A stretch of 64,000 bases of DNA from Parietaria judaica (GCA_954871525.1 OX940868.1:12080056-12144055); one strand, 5' to 3'; shown: positions 24,341 through 36,302, counted from the stretch's first letter. Program-made: numbers and translations. Notes: generated from the sequence alone by a model not told the origin.

Positions 24341-25500
24341 GATAGTTCTATTCTTCAGCTACAACAATTTTTTTTGCCCCTTTTAAGCATCTTTTATTTA
24401 TGAAGTTTATTAATTTTGAAAATACTGTCTGACTGTGGACAATTTCTACTCCTCTTACACAGTTCTTTTCTTCAACGACAATTTTTTTTAATTAATTATT
24501 TTCAAACATTATTGTCATTTGGACAGCTTCTACTGCTGTTAGACAATTTTGTAAAGCTACAACAATTTTTTCCCCCTTTTTGGACATCTTTTATGTACGC
24601 GGTTTATTTATTTTGAAAATATTGTCTATGGACAAATTCTACTCCTCTGAGAAACTTATGTTCTCATGCTTCAATAGTTTTTTAAATTATTTTTTTTCAA
24701 ACATTATTGTCATTTAGAAAGTTTCTAAATGACAATAATTTAGTTAATTAAATTATTAACTAAATAATGTTTTATTCCCTTTTTGGGAATCTTTTGAATT
24801 TTATTTTCCCCCCATTTAGGGACTTAAATCCTAGTCATGTGTTTTTTTTCTAATGTTTTATTCGTAAATAAAAGATGGCCAAAAAAGAAAGAAATGTTGT
24901 AGCAGAAGAACAGAACTGTCCGAGAATAGTAGAAACTGTCTAAATAACAATAATTAAAAATAAAAAATAAAAACGGTTGAAGCTGAAGAACAGAATTGTC
25001 TAAGAGGAGTAGAAATTGTCCATGGTCAGATAATATTTTCAAATTAAATAAACTTCGTAAATAAAAGATGCAAAAAACGGGAAAAAAACTGTTGTAGCTG
25101 AAGAACAAAACTGTCCAAGAGGAGTAGAAACTGTCCATATGACAATAATGTTTGGAAAAAAATCATTAAAAAACTGTTGAGTTGGAGAGCATAACTGTCT
25201 AAGAGTAGTAGAAGTTGTCCACAGTTGGATATGTGAAGTTTTCTAGCCGAAGAGGAGTTTAAACTGTCCAAATGACAATATTGTTTGGAAAAAGTTAATT
25301 AAAAAAAAACTACTGAATTTGGAGAACATAATTGTCTAAGCGGAGTAGAAACTGTCTACAGTCAGATAATAATTTAAATACTAATAAACTTCGTGAATAA
25401 AAGATGCCCAAAAAGGGGCAAAAAAAAAAACAAACAGTTGTAGCTGAAGAACGACATTGCCTAAGAGGATTAGAAACTGTCCAAATGACTACTGGGGCAC
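24340..25500. repeat. Inverted and tandem repeat array (ACTGTCC units)
   Basis: From about 24892 at least six related units occur, with starts near 24892, 24976, 25092, 25176, 25312 and 25437. Each carries GAAGAACA..ACTGTCCAAGAGG and AGTAGAAACTGTCC-like blocks, with two unit types alternating. Reverse-complement versions of the same units fill about 24400-24700. A perfect palindrome, ATTATTGTCATTTAGAAA-G-TTTCTAAATGACAATAAT, occupies 24703-24739. A further inverted pair links 24790-24837 with 25620-25665. Open frames in this region are products of the repeats, not genes. Confidence 0.75.
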
Positions 25501-25698
25501 AATTTTGAAATTTATTAAAAATGCGAATGATTCCGTTCAAACATACTTATTAGGGCATACTTATTGACCATTCCCATTAGGTATACATTGGACACACATT
25601 CCTAGCAAAAAAAAAAACATGAATAGGATTTAAGTCCCTAAATTGGGGAAAAATAAAATTCAAGAGAAAATTAGTCGTAGTCAGAATGCACATTATTA

Positions 25699-27247
25699 GG
25701 GCATCTCCAACCTGGACACCATATTTGGTGTTGAAATTACACCAAATTTGGTGTAGTTTTAGCACTAAATTTATTTCATTTCCAACCACAACACCAAATT
25801 TCACACTGAAAAGAATATCTCTATTATTAGTTATTTATTTAATCATTTAACCAACCATGTCATATTTTTTTATTTGATCACTTGATAAATCTTTATTATG
25901 AAATTATAATTAATTAAATAATTATTACATAATTAATTATGACAAATTCATTTAAGAAAATAATAATAGTAATAATAAATAAATAATAATAATACAAAAT
26001 TGAATAACAAATTTAAGTTCAAAAAATATTACATTACTCGAAAGATATATTATATTAAAATAACTAAAAAACATAAGATAAATCACACTATACTAACTCC
26101 CTAAATTACCAAATTTGCTCCACAAGGTGTTCAATTAGTGCATATCGAAGATCAAAATGAGCTTCTCTACCCTTGATTTGTCTGTTCCTAGCTAAAAATT
26201 CTTAAAATCGAGCATCCTCATTACCCATCAGCTCAACTCCTGTAGGCGGGAGTTCGGATCGCTCTTGAATCATTGCATTAACTTCGCGTTCATCCTCTAT
26301 GACCATATTATGCATTATGATACAAGCTGCCATAATATCATGTAACACTCTCTTACTCCATGAGCGTGATGATCCGACCAGAATCGCAAATCTTTGTTGC
26401 AATACTCCAAATGCACGCTCTACGTCTTTTCTACATGCTTCTTGTTTCATTGCAAATAATTTTTTTGGACCACGTGGATCGTGAACTGTTTGAACAAGAG
26501 TGGACCATTTTGGATTTATACCATTAGCAAGATAATAACCCATATGATATTTTTTTTGCATTAATGACATAATTTGCATGTGGAGCAGAACCTTCAGCTA
26601 GATTAGCAAAAATATGTGATGCTTCTAGCACATTAAAATTATTTTTAGATCCCGGTAGACCAAAATATGCATGCAAAATCAAAAGAGCATAATCGGCTAC
26701 AGCCTCAAGAATAATATTATGGAATCTACTACAACCAGCATATTGTCCTCCCCAAACTATTGGGCAGTTTTTGCCATTTCCAATGCATACAATCTAAACT
26801 ACCCAACATACCTGAAAATCCTCGGCGTTCATGAATGTGTAGTAGCCTAGGAACATCATTTGCATCAGGTTAACGAAAGTAGCGGGCTAAACACCTCGAC
26901 AACAGTACGAAAAAATCTTTTCAAACTTTCCAGAGATGTAGACTCCCTAGTTTTGATATACTCATCGGTAAAATCCGTCGGTAAGCCGTACGCCAACATT
27001 CTAAATGCAACAATTATTTTTTGCAAACCAGACAACCTAAGTCTACCGACTGCATTTCTTCGTTGGACAAAGTAATTATCATGCCGTTGTATAACATCAT
27101 AAATACGAATAAATAAAAGACAACCGCATCGGGGAACAAAGGGTTCTCCGCAAAATAATCATTGAAAAGATTGCGGGAAGCTTTTTCCCAATCACGGTTG
27201 ACAATTATATCATCAGGAACGGATCCACCCTTAGATCCCTTTGCCAT
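25699..27247 (-). pseudogene. PIF/Harbinger transposase relic
   Basis: The minus-strand reading starts at 27247 with an N-terminal block containing NDYFAENPLFPD. After frameshifts it shows MLGSLDCMHW (about 26779-26808, holding the first catalytic Asp), FGLPGSKNNFNVLEAS (about 26630-26675) and HMGYYLANG. It ends with RKDVERAFGVLQQRFAI and DIMAACIIMHNM before a stop at 26202. This is the order of plant HARBI1/PIF DDE nucleases. The family's PGSNND motif here reads GSKNNF, so the second catalytic Asp is replaced by Asn. Frameshifts and this change make it inactive. GGGCATCTCCAACC at 25699, preceded by TTA, is a plausible element end; the opposite end was not found. Usual length is about 400 residues, so much of the domain set survives. 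Confidence 0.8.
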
Positions 27248-27249
27248 TT

Positions 27250-28328
27250 AGTAGTTGAGTGATAAGAAAAGTGTTGTTCGCCATAATTTGACATAGTGCT
27301 TGCTTTTCTATATCATCATAATAATCATTATGATGGTATATGATATGAACTATACCATACTTGAAATTAATAGTTTACGAGAATAAGGATGGTGATAATA
27401 TTTGCGAAACATTATACCCATTATATAAAAAATTTATCCTTTGAAATATAAAGAAATTTCCTCATTTGAAAAAGACGAATCGATCTATGCCCTCCATTTT
27501 CTTTGACTCGATCCAAACCGTTGCATTCATTTGTCACATCTTGTCATTACCCATTATCATGTTTGAAGAAAAAGCCGAATCGATCTACGCCCTCCATTTT
27601 TATTTTTTTTATACTAAAAACAATAACGATAAGGCACTCGACATTCGATAAGATAAACGACAACTTGATAACATATAAATCGATAACGATTATTGCTGAT
27701 AACTTACCGAGAAGCCACGGAGAACGAGTAATAGCGAGAGCTTAACCCTTGTTGCTAACAACGATTCAAGGGGTCATGTGAGAAAATAAAATTGAAGGGC
27801 TCACATGTTAATTAAGAAAGCTGATGAGATTATCTGCACCAACAATAGAAACTCAAGGGGTGCACATGGCAATTTACCTTGTACAAAACCAAAATAATAT
27901 TTTGCATTTAATTAAAAGGAACAGCAGATTTAGAGAAAGAGTCAGAAAGAGAAAAAGGCAAAAATTACAGAGAGAGTGGCCGTTCAAACGGCCACCTCCA
28001 CCTCAAAATCTGGTTGGCTTCGCGGTCAATGTGATCACCAAATCCGAACCAGAAAACCCAAAAAAAAAAAAAAAAAAAACCCATGACTTAATCAATCGAG
28101 AAGGAAAAAACCCACAAAAAAGAAATCATTTTTTCCCTTTATACCCTGCATCACCACCAGGCTCCGCCATTTCCTCTCCTCCATTTTCCCCCATCCTCGC
28201 CGTCGCAGCTTCGGTGGTGTTTGCTGGGCATAAAGTACGCTACTTTCAGATTCCTTCCGTGCTCTTCTTGGAGTTGAATTTCGATTCGAATAAGGTTTTG
28301 AATTATGTTTTTGTTATATAGTTGATGA
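27250..28328 (+). promoter_or_regulatory. Upstream region and 5' leader of ETO1
   Basis: About 1 kb separates the dead transposase from ETO1. It contains a short direct repeat (CGAATCGATCTATGCCCTCC at 27477 and CGAATCGATCTACGCCCTCC at 27574). Nearer the gene are purine-rich and poly-A tracts and a C-rich leader (about 28140-28210), as in plant 5' UTRs. TTTATACCC near 28138 is a weak TATA candidate. Transcript start and any leader intron cannot be set from sequence alone. Confidence 0.4.
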
Positions 28329-28342
28329 ATGATGCAGCATAA
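28325..28342 (+). CDS. Five-codon uORF overlapping the ETO1 start
   Basis: An ATG at 28325 opens a Met-Asn-Asp-Ala-Ala frame that stops at 28342. It overlaps the ETO1 start codons at 28329 and 28332 in another frame. If the mRNA leader includes it, ribosomes starting here would terminate 14 bases before the next in-frame ETO1 ATG (28356). It is visible in the sequence; translation is not shown. Confidence 0.35.
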   Translation: MNDAA

Positions 28343-31300
28343 TATCTTCCCCACAATGCGAAGCTTGAAGATCATGGATGGTTGCAAGGGCACGCAGGTC
28401 TATGCCTTGAATCCCTCCGCTCCCACCGCCACCGCCGGGGCCGGGCCCGGAGCCGGGGACAAGCTTTTGCACCATCTCCAGGATCATCTCAGGGTCAATT
28501 CCATAAGATCCAAATCGAATAGGACTTTTCAATCCCCGCCAAATCAAACCGTTAGCTCCGGCAATGTCAGCGCCGAGAGCCTCCTCCCGTACGGCCTCCC
28601 CTCCACCGATCTCCTCGAGCCGATGATCGAGCCTTGCCTTAAATCTGCAGATTTCGTCGAGACTTTGGCGGATGTGTACCGCCGGATTGAGATTTGCCCT
28701 CAATTCGAGAAGTGGAAGGTGTTTGTGGAGCAATGCGCGGTCTTCCGGGGTATCTGGGATCCTAAATTGTTCAGGCGGAGCCTCAGGGCTGCTAGGCAAC
28801 ACGCGGTGGACGTCCATACGAAGATCGTGCTCGCCGTTTGGCTGAGATTTGAGCGGAGAGAGGATGAGCTCATCGGGTACTCGTCGATGGATTGCTGCGG
28901 AAGAAATCTGGAGTGCCCTAAGGCCAGTCTCGTGTCTGGGTTCAACCCGGAATCTATATATGAGCCCTGCGTTTGTTCGAGGTCTTCTCGAGCCGAGAAC
29001 GAGGAAGGGTTTATGGCGACAGAGGAGGAGTGTTCAACGTCGGAGGAAGACGGGGACGTGTCGTTTTGCATTGGGGATGAAGAGATTCGCTGCATTAGGT
29101 ACAATATTGCAGCGTTGTCAACGCCGTTTAGTGCGATGTTGTACGGAGGGTTCACGGAGACGAGGAGGGAGAAGATAAACTTCTCGAAGAACGGTATATC
29201 CGCTGATGGGATGAGGGCTGCCGAGATTTACAGCAGGACGAAGAGATTAAGCTTGTTCGACCCAAAGATCGTCTTGGAGTTGCTTTCTCTCGCGAACAGG
29301 TTTTGCTGCGAGGAGATGAAGTCAGCCTGCGACGTTTATTTGGCTGATTTGGTTGGGGATATGGAGGACGCGATGTTGCTGTTCGAGTACGGCTTGGAAG
29401 AGAGGGCTTATCTCCTGGTGGCGGCGTGTTTGCAGGTGTTTCTGCGAGAGCTTCCGTCTTCGATGCACAACCCGAACGTCATGAGATTCTTCTGCAGTTC
29501 GGAAGCTAGAGAGAGGTTAGCTTCAGTTGGCCATGCTTCTTTCGTCCTCTACTACTTCATGAGCCAGATTTCCATGGACGAGGACATGAAGTCGAACACG
29601 ACGGTGATGCTTCTGGAGCGGCTGAGTGAGTGTGCCACCGAAACCTGGCAAAAACAGCTCGCTTTCCACCTGCTAGGGGTCGTGATGCTCGAGAGGAAAG
29701 AGTACAAGGATGCCCAACATTGCTTCGAGGCTGCAGCTGAGGCGGGCCACGTGTACTCGTTAGTTGGCGTCGCAAGGGCTAAGTATAAACGTGGCCACAA
29801 ATATTACGCTTACAAACAGATGAATTCCTTAATCTCCGATTACGCTCCCGTGGGTTGGATGTATCAGGAAAGAGCTCTTTACTGCATCGGGAAGGAGAAG
29901 ACGATGGATTTGAACACTGCGACGGAGCTCGACCCGACTCTATCATATCCATATAAGTATCGTGCAGTCTCTCTGTTGGAGGAGAATATGATTGGAGCAG
30001 CGATCTCGGAGATAAACAAGATCATCGGGTTCAAAGCTTCCCCCGATTGCCTCGAGCTCCGGGCTTGGTTTTTAATTGCCCTCGAAGACTACGAAGGAGC
30101 TTTGAGAGATGTTCGAGCCCTCTTGACCCTGGATCCGAGCTACATGATGTTCCATGGGAAGATGCTCGGTGACTATCTGGTGGAGCTTCTGCGACCTCTT
30201 GTTCCGCAGCTGAGTCAGGCCGATTGTTGGATGCAACTGTATGATCGGTGGTCCTCAGTCGATGATATCGGTTCACTCGCTGTCGTCCACCATATGTTGG
30301 CGAATGATCCTGGGAAAAGCCTTCTCCGATTCAGGCAATCTCTCCTTTTGTTGCGGTAAGCGTGTGAATAAATTTCTGTTTGTAAACATTCAAATCGTAC
30401 CGAGCTCATCTTGTGTGAATTTCCTAATCCATAATGAAATTTCTTATGTCTGTTGACACATATAGGAAGATACAGAACTTACAAGTATAAAAAATGTTGT
30501 CATGTTGGGGCAGTTGGATGATATTTATGCATGTCGTAGCTTTGGTTTAATATCTTGAAGTTTGTAGGTTAAATTGTCAGAAAGCAGCTATGCGCAGTCT
30601 GCGTTTGGCTCGAAATCACTCTAGTTCCGAGCACGAGCGACTCGTCTACGAAGGATGGATATTGTACGACACTGGCCACCGGGAAGAAGCTCTGGCCAAA
30701 GCAGAGAAATCCATTTTCATTCAGAGATCTTTCGAAGCTTTTTTCCTGAAAGCATACGCTCTGGCAGATTCCAGTCTCGATACAGAATCTTCGATGTATG
30801 TGATCCAGCTTCTCGAGGAAGCTCTCCGGTGCCCTTCCGATGGGCTCAGGAAAGGACAGGTAGGTCTTAAAACTCACAAATTTCCGTTTCGTTTTTGAAA
30901 GGCCGAGTTCAATCTCAAAACTAATACTTTCCTTTGTTTTTGCAGGCATTAAACAATCTCGGGAGCGTGTACGTGGACTGTGATAAGTTGGATCTTGCCG
31001 CTGACTGCTACATGAACGCTCTCAATATCAAGCACACCCGTGCCCATCAAGGTCTGGCACGTGTGTATCATCTTAAGAGTCAACGGAAAGCTGCTTACGA
31101 TGAGATGACGAAACTGATTGAGAAGGCAAGGAACAACGCTTCTGCTTATGAAAAACGCTCGGAGTACTGCGATCGAGACATGGCAAAGAGTGACCTCACC
31201 ATGGCAACGCAGCTCGATCCGTTGAGGACATACCCTTACAGATATAGAGCAGCAGGTAAAGCTATATCACTCTTCTTGATAAGTTTGAAATCAATTCTCT

Positions 31301-33349
31301 CCCAACATTCTGAAATCTTAACTCAAGCGTGGATGTGTTTTGTTATTGTTGGAGTTTCATTATCGAGAAAATAGATTTGGGCAATTTGGTGCTAGTCTTT
31401 ATGGAACTCTTGGTCATTGGCGTAGTTTATGTCCTGATATTTCCTTTTGGTGTACTTTGCCCCTTAAATTACTATTTTTGTGCGCTTTACCCCTGAACTC
31501 TTTTTCAGTACACTTTTCCCTTGAACTCAATTTATGCAAAATCCCCATCTCTGCTATATAATTGATACATTTTGCTATCCCTGTGAGTTTATTCATGTAT
31601 AGGAATGTTTTCCTTTATTCTCCACTAAAAGTGAAAAATATTCTTTCTATAATAGTTTAGTTATTGATAAAGTGATTGACCTGCACAATCCGCATCCGAG
31701 CTTTTGACGTAGAAGCGGCGAAAGAGCGCTGGTAGTCGTTTAGCGGTTCCATCATTATCGTTTTAGCTGCTAATGTCGCTTTTTAGGTTTGTAGTTTTTT
31801 GTATTGTAGTTTTTTTCCATTAATCTGTCTTTTCCTATTTACGAAGTTTCTATTTCTGGTAGTGACCATTTTCTATTGGATGAAGTCTGTTTGGTCATTA
31901 TACCCTAGTCAACTAGGGTCAGAAGATTCCTTGTGCAGTTTATTGTTGATTAAGACTTTCTCCACCGTTGGGAGAGTCGGCTGTGCTCTCGATCTCACGC
32001 GCCCGGTTCTCTTGACGTTTCTTCAATAAAATTCAGAGGGAATTCATCATTGCGGTGGATTCCCATTGGCCATTGTGTGTGTGTCTGTGTGCAATTTTTC
32101 TGAATTTTCAAGTGATGGAATCAGCCCGGTTCCTATCATAAAGCCATGAAAGTAACCAATTTTGTTAGAATTTTATAACGGAGAGTATTATGCATTAATA
32201 TGAAAGTTCAGAGGGGTAAGGGCGAAAAATGAAATTTATTGGTTCGAGGTTTGGGGAGAAAGCTGCATCACTGTGTAAATTTCAATGGGACTCAATAAAC
32301 TGAGCTAGGTCTTTTTCTTGGATAATATACATATATATATATATATATATGGTGTTGGTGCTAATCTAATCACTCAATAAACTGAGCTACGTTATTTTCT
32401 TATATATATATATATATTTATATTTTTATAAACCTCTTTGATATTAGGTTGAAAGAGTCATTTCTGGGAGTCGGGCCCTAGTAACTGTATAATTGCATGG
32501 TCCCGGTGAATAAACAAACATTTTGTGTAGATTTCTATCATGGACTCTTTCTTCTATCAACTTACCCAAAAAGGCCCAGCCCAATTGCCCGCGGCTGAGT
32601 AGCCCGCTTCGGGTTTAGCCTCATTTATATGAAAGCTGATACAGGCCTAACATTTAGGAATAGCTGCGGTTCATTACATCTAGTTATTCGGTATTTAATT
32701 ATGTCGTTAAATTACGCTTAGAGTTTGGTTGATTTTTAAGTCTTAATTCGTTCGGCCCGGTCCGGCCCATTAGTTTGTAATTCCCTAGCTCTATTAAAGA
32801 GACCACATTTTAACTAAAAAAGCAGCCAATGACCATCATAAAACTAATCTCTCTCAAAAGAAAGAGATCGGGTTTACTGAAGGTTGGCGAAGCTCCCATT
32901 TCGAGTTGCCAATTTTTGTTTTATCAAATGCTTCATGAATATATATGTGGTGTGTTTACATTGTGTCTTTTCATGTCTCACGGCGTTTCTATGACTGGCG
33001 TTTATGTCCGACTTGGGTCGTTTTCATAGGCAATAACAAGAACAATTCAGTTCATTCCAATACACGATGACTATTAATTCTGGTTAACTATGAATTGCTA
33101 ATGACGAAATCTTGTTTTCTGCCAGTTTTGATGGACGATCACAAAGAAAAGGAAGCCATAGAAGAGCTATCGAAGGCCATCGCTTTCAAGCCGGATCTTC
33201 AGCTGCTTCATCTGCGAGCAGCGTTTTATGAGTCGATGAACGATATTGCCTCCACAATCCGAGACTGCGAAGCATCTCTCTGTCTCGATTCCAGCCATGC
33301 GGACTCTCTCGAACTGTACAACAAAGCAAGGGAAATCGCAAATGAATGA
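28332..33349 (+). CDS. ETO1: ETO1 (ethylene overproducer 1), BTB-TPR adaptor of CUL3 ligase
   Basis: Four exons: 28332-30355, 30568-30859, 30946-31255 and 33126-33349, all with GT-AG introns and matching phases, giving 949 residues (Arabidopsis ETO1 is about 951). The start MQHN..TMRSLK matches ETO1 itself; an in-frame ATG sits one codon upstream. The BTB domain spans about residues 244-341 (SFCIGDEE, ML-YGGF). TPR repeats follow from about 440 to the C-terminus, with signatures such as LGVVMLERKEYKDA, ALNNLGSVYVDC and TRAHQGLARVYH. In the known family, the TPR region binds the C-terminus of type-2 ACC synthases and the BTB domain recruits CUL3, so the synthases are degraded and ethylene production stays low. 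The protein acts in the cytosol. All domains look intact. The last intron is unusually long (1870 bp). The paralogues EOL1/EOL2 are the alternative, but N-terminal similarity favours ETO1. Confidence 0.95.
31256..33125 (+). other. Long third intron of ETO1 with repeat-like content
   Basis: The other two ETO1 introns here are 212 and 86 bp; this one is 1870 bp. It holds (TA)n tracts near 32333-32350 and 32402-32417 and a short direct repeat (ACTCAATAAACTGAGCTA at about 32292 and 32372). A stretch near 31440-31530 contains CTTTGCCCCTTAAA-like motifs, with a reverse partner near 32205-32245. Transposon insertion is the likely cause of its size, but I could not define an element's ends. Confidence 0.55.
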
Positions 33350-34626
33350 CCGAAAGGTCGAGAGAAAACGGTATCATTTTCATTTTCTCTTACCGGAAAA
33401 CTTTCCGAAGAAGAAGAAATAGTTTAAATGCAGATTCGATCTCGGAAAGGAGGGTGGGTTTGGGAAATCAAAGAGACGGAGTAGAGGAAGTAGCATGTAA
33501 ATAATTATTCGTACAGGATCGAATTGGAATGAATCTTCATCGATGAAGTGACTTGTGGGCTAAGGAAAGTGAACCCCATCAAGCACAGTGAATCTTGTAC
33601 ATGAAAAATGAGCCTGAGAGGAACTAGTTGGTTTCATTTATTTTATTTTGGCCAAGTGATTTCTTCCAATACAATGTGACCTTGTCTCTGTTCGATTGGT
33701 TGTATAAGATTCACAATTTTCCATTCAAGACAGACACGAACGAGTTCATTATTCATCCAAGACTCCTCTTTGGCTTTCAACGTTGATCTTGAACAATACA
33801 TTTTCAATTGACAGTGCTGGTACTGAAATAACAGTAGGAAATAATGGCAATAGTACTCAAATCTTTTCAAATTGTAGGGGGGGACTTCATTTTATGTGCT
33901 GACAAATCCAGTTCCTAAACAAAATGTTAAAGAACAAAATAAGTTCAACGGTGTAAAACAGATGTAAGAATCGAGTTAAAACAGAAAGTAGAGTGGAGCT
34001 GACATGTGTTCAACGAGTACCGGTATGGTGTCGTGCATCTAAAGTTAACCGGATTTTTCCAGGTCGAAGGGAGATCGGGAATTAGGTCATTAAACAATTG
34101 AACCTGAGTTTAAAATTTTAGGTCATGTTTGCCGCTGTTTCTTGTAACAGATAATTCCCAAAACTAAGAAATGTTTGAGGGTTAAATCTTGGCCCTGATC
34201 CCCGGTTCGGCTTGGTCCCATCCCGGTTTAGGTTGGCTTTTGTCCCGAAAATGAGAACCGGGACGAGGAAAAAAAGTCCCCTCCCGACCTAGTTCCCAGT
34301 TCATGAAATTATATAATCAGTAATATAGTTTTAGCCTTTTGAGTTTCAATTTTTTTCCATGTATTGCTTGAAGTGGACAATATTTACTTCTTTAACTTTA
34401 GTAAAAATAACTAACAAATATTTTCAAAAATCCGATCGGTTTGGCTTTGGCTAGGGTTCGAGCCAGGCATGGATCACCTCTGATTTTTTTATTTTTTTTT
34501 TAATTTACGTATGACTCACTCTCTTTTCATAACCACGCTACTTTTGCGTATGAAGTTTAAATGATGACTGCAGTATTTGCGGTTAAAAAAGGCTATGGAT
34601 ATTTCATTATATAATTTATAACTCGA
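33350..34626. other. ETO1 3' UTR and intergenic DNA
   Basis: The first few hundred bases are the expected ETO1 3' UTR. The rest has no coding signal. The patch 34190-34300 (CCCGGTTTAGG, AACCGGGACGAGG) is self-complementary in parts and repeat-like. Confidence 0.5.
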
Positions 34627-34639
34627 GTGCAATTCTTCA

Positions 34640-34866
34640 TATGCTGTTCAACTTTTTCAGAAGAAGTCGAGTTTGGTATTCCTTGGAGGCTATGGCTCAT
34701 TGCTCTAAATGCATATGTTGTTACTATTAGGATATCTCATATCTATCGGGAGAGAAACCGAGTCGTTGATGCGTTGGCTAGTTATGATGCTCGGAATTTG
34801 GGTCATCATACGTGGTCTTTGCACTCGGATTTTACTTCGTCTTTTGTGAATGATGATGTGTTTTAA
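34640..34866 (+). pseudogene. LINE-type RNase H fragment
   Basis: The frame reads IPWRLWLIALN, then ISHIYRERNRVVDALASYD, and ends after WSLHSDFTSSFVND. This is the C-terminal part of the RNase H domain common at the 3' end of plant LINEs and RVT_3 proteins, where HIYREGNQVADALA is the hallmark and its Asp a metal ligand. Only about 75 residues remain, no reverse transcriptase precedes it, and it lies about 630 bp upstream of the next gene. It is a 5'-truncated LINE remnant. Confidence 0.7.
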
Positions 34867-35269
34867 AGAGCTCTTTCTTGTTTAGTTTGTTACGTAAACT
34901 TTCATATTTTTCATTAATATTATTTCAAATTCCGTATGGCAACTTAATTGTAATTCGAGCTCAGTGAGATTTCGTGCCTCCATCTTTCATTAAAAAAATA
35001 AAAGTTAAAGCTATTTTATTTTTGGGAATTTTAACTTGTTACAATCCCATTTAATTTATTGAAAAAATGCATTATGTTTTGCTTAAGAGTAACGTGACAC
35101 ATGTTAGCTACTTTATAGCCTTATTTCCTAGATGAAATTGATGCCAAAAATCTTACGGAGTATCCCTTGGAAGGCGACGTGTTACTCACTGTTAGGCTAT
35201 GAGTTATTATTAGTAGCAAGGTGAGACAAGTTACACACACATTGTTCCTGAGAATGTAGACACATTAGC

Positions 35270-35279
35270 TATATAATGT
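35270..35279 (+). promoter_or_regulatory. Candidate TATA box of the DUF688 gene
   Basis: CTATATAATG lies about 220 bp before the ATG at 35499, a plausible position for a TATA box with a short 5' UTR. It was chosen by position and sequence only. Confidence 0.4.
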
Positions 35280-35498
35280 AGCGGTGTTGATCGTTCATAC
35301 ATGGAGAGCTTATGCTTTTACGTACCTAGTCTCTTGATCTTCACGTCCTTTTCAGTCTCATGTTAAAGTGAAAAGCATCAACTTCATTGGCTTCACGAGA
35401 AACCCATAACAAGCCCACACATGACTCTCAACCACTCAACAATATTCAAGAATTAATCAAAACCCCGTAAACTTTTCTTCCATTTCTGCAAAACCCTA

Positions 35499-36302
35499 AT
35501 GGAAGAATCAAAAGATACTGCTTCTCAGAGAAAAACGCTCAACTTCAACGCCCCTTTGTTGACGACGAGACGCCCGGCCAATCTTGCCTCGATAAGTATC
35601 ACCTCGTGCCAGGGTGTTCGCCGACGAAACAGCATCGGTAACAGAGACGGGTACGCGATTCCGTTCTCGTGGGAGAAAGCTCCCGGAGAGCCTAAAGAAG
35701 TGACGGAGAGAGAGCATCGCGGAGACGGAGACTGCGAGACTCCTCGACCGAAGCTCCCTCCGAGCTTGTGGCGTTTCCGGCACATGATCGCCGCGGCGAC
35801 AACGGCAAAGGACGACCATGATGACATCGGATGCCACGCCGATTTCGACAGCGATCGCGACGATGAGAGGGACGACGATGTTTTCTCGCTCTCGGAGGCG
35901 ATCGACATCGTCGAGAGGTCCCAGAAATCACGTGAGATGTCGCCGCCAGATGGGCTGAGGCTGAAGATCATAGAAGACAGGTCGAGGAGCGACGATCAGT
36001 ACCCGGATTTCATAATCCAGCGGTTTCTGCCTGACGCCACGGCATTGGCCACAGCTTCTGCACTCCAACTCCAAGCTATGAGCTTGAAGAAGAGCATCTC
36101 TTCTCCTTACGAGGCCCCGAGCTCGTCGGCGACAGCGTCGTTTCCTTCACCCAAGGGCTGCGGATTCGAGATGATTTTCCCGTGGCGCGTGAAGCACAGG
36201 CTCTGCGGTGTTAAGAGCCCCGTCCGGCGAGTAGCCGCTGGGGCGTTCGGTGGTGTTAATCAGCTCAACCGCAGACACAACAAGGAGAAACAGCAACGCT
36301 GA
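35499..36302 (+). CDS. DUF688-family protein, function unknown
   Basis: A single-exon frame of 267 residues, preceded by in-frame stops and an AAACCCTAATGG context around the start. The N-terminal third holds the family hallmark AIPFSWEKAPGEPK (about residues 53-66), followed by PRPKLPPSLWR. An acidic stretch (DSDRDDERDDDVFSLSEA, about 117-134) comes next, then PDFIIQRFLPDATAL (about 169-183). The C-terminal GCGFEMIFPWRVKHRLCG..SPVRR is basic. There is no signal peptide or membrane segment, and it looks largely disordered. These motifs match plant DUF688 proteins, for which I know no established biochemical role. No partner gene is nearby. Family assignment rests on motif recall without a search. 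Confidence 0.75.
   Translation: MEESKDTASQRKTLNFNAPLLTTRRPANLASISITSCQGVRRRNSIGNRDGYAIPFSWEKAPGEPKEVTEREHRGDGDCETPRPKLPPSLWRFRHMIAAATTAKDDHDDIGCHADFDSDRDDERDDDVFSLSEAIDIVERSQKSREMSPPDGLRLKIIEDRSRSDDQYPDFIIQRFLPDATALATASALQLQAMSLKKSISSPYEAPSSSATASFPSPKGCGFEMIFPWRVKHRLCGVKSPVRRVAAGAFGGVNQLNRRHNKEKQQR

Noticed and set aside
24416..25540. Several Leu/Phe-rich open frames
   Set aside because: They repeat the same motif (for example FLLLLDNSVLQLQ) because they translate the repeat array at 24340-25500.
27824..28321. 165-residue plus-strand open frame before ETO1 as a separate gene
   Set aside because: It is Lys/Arg-rich low-complexity translation of the purine-rich upstream region and leader, and leads straight into the ETO1 start.
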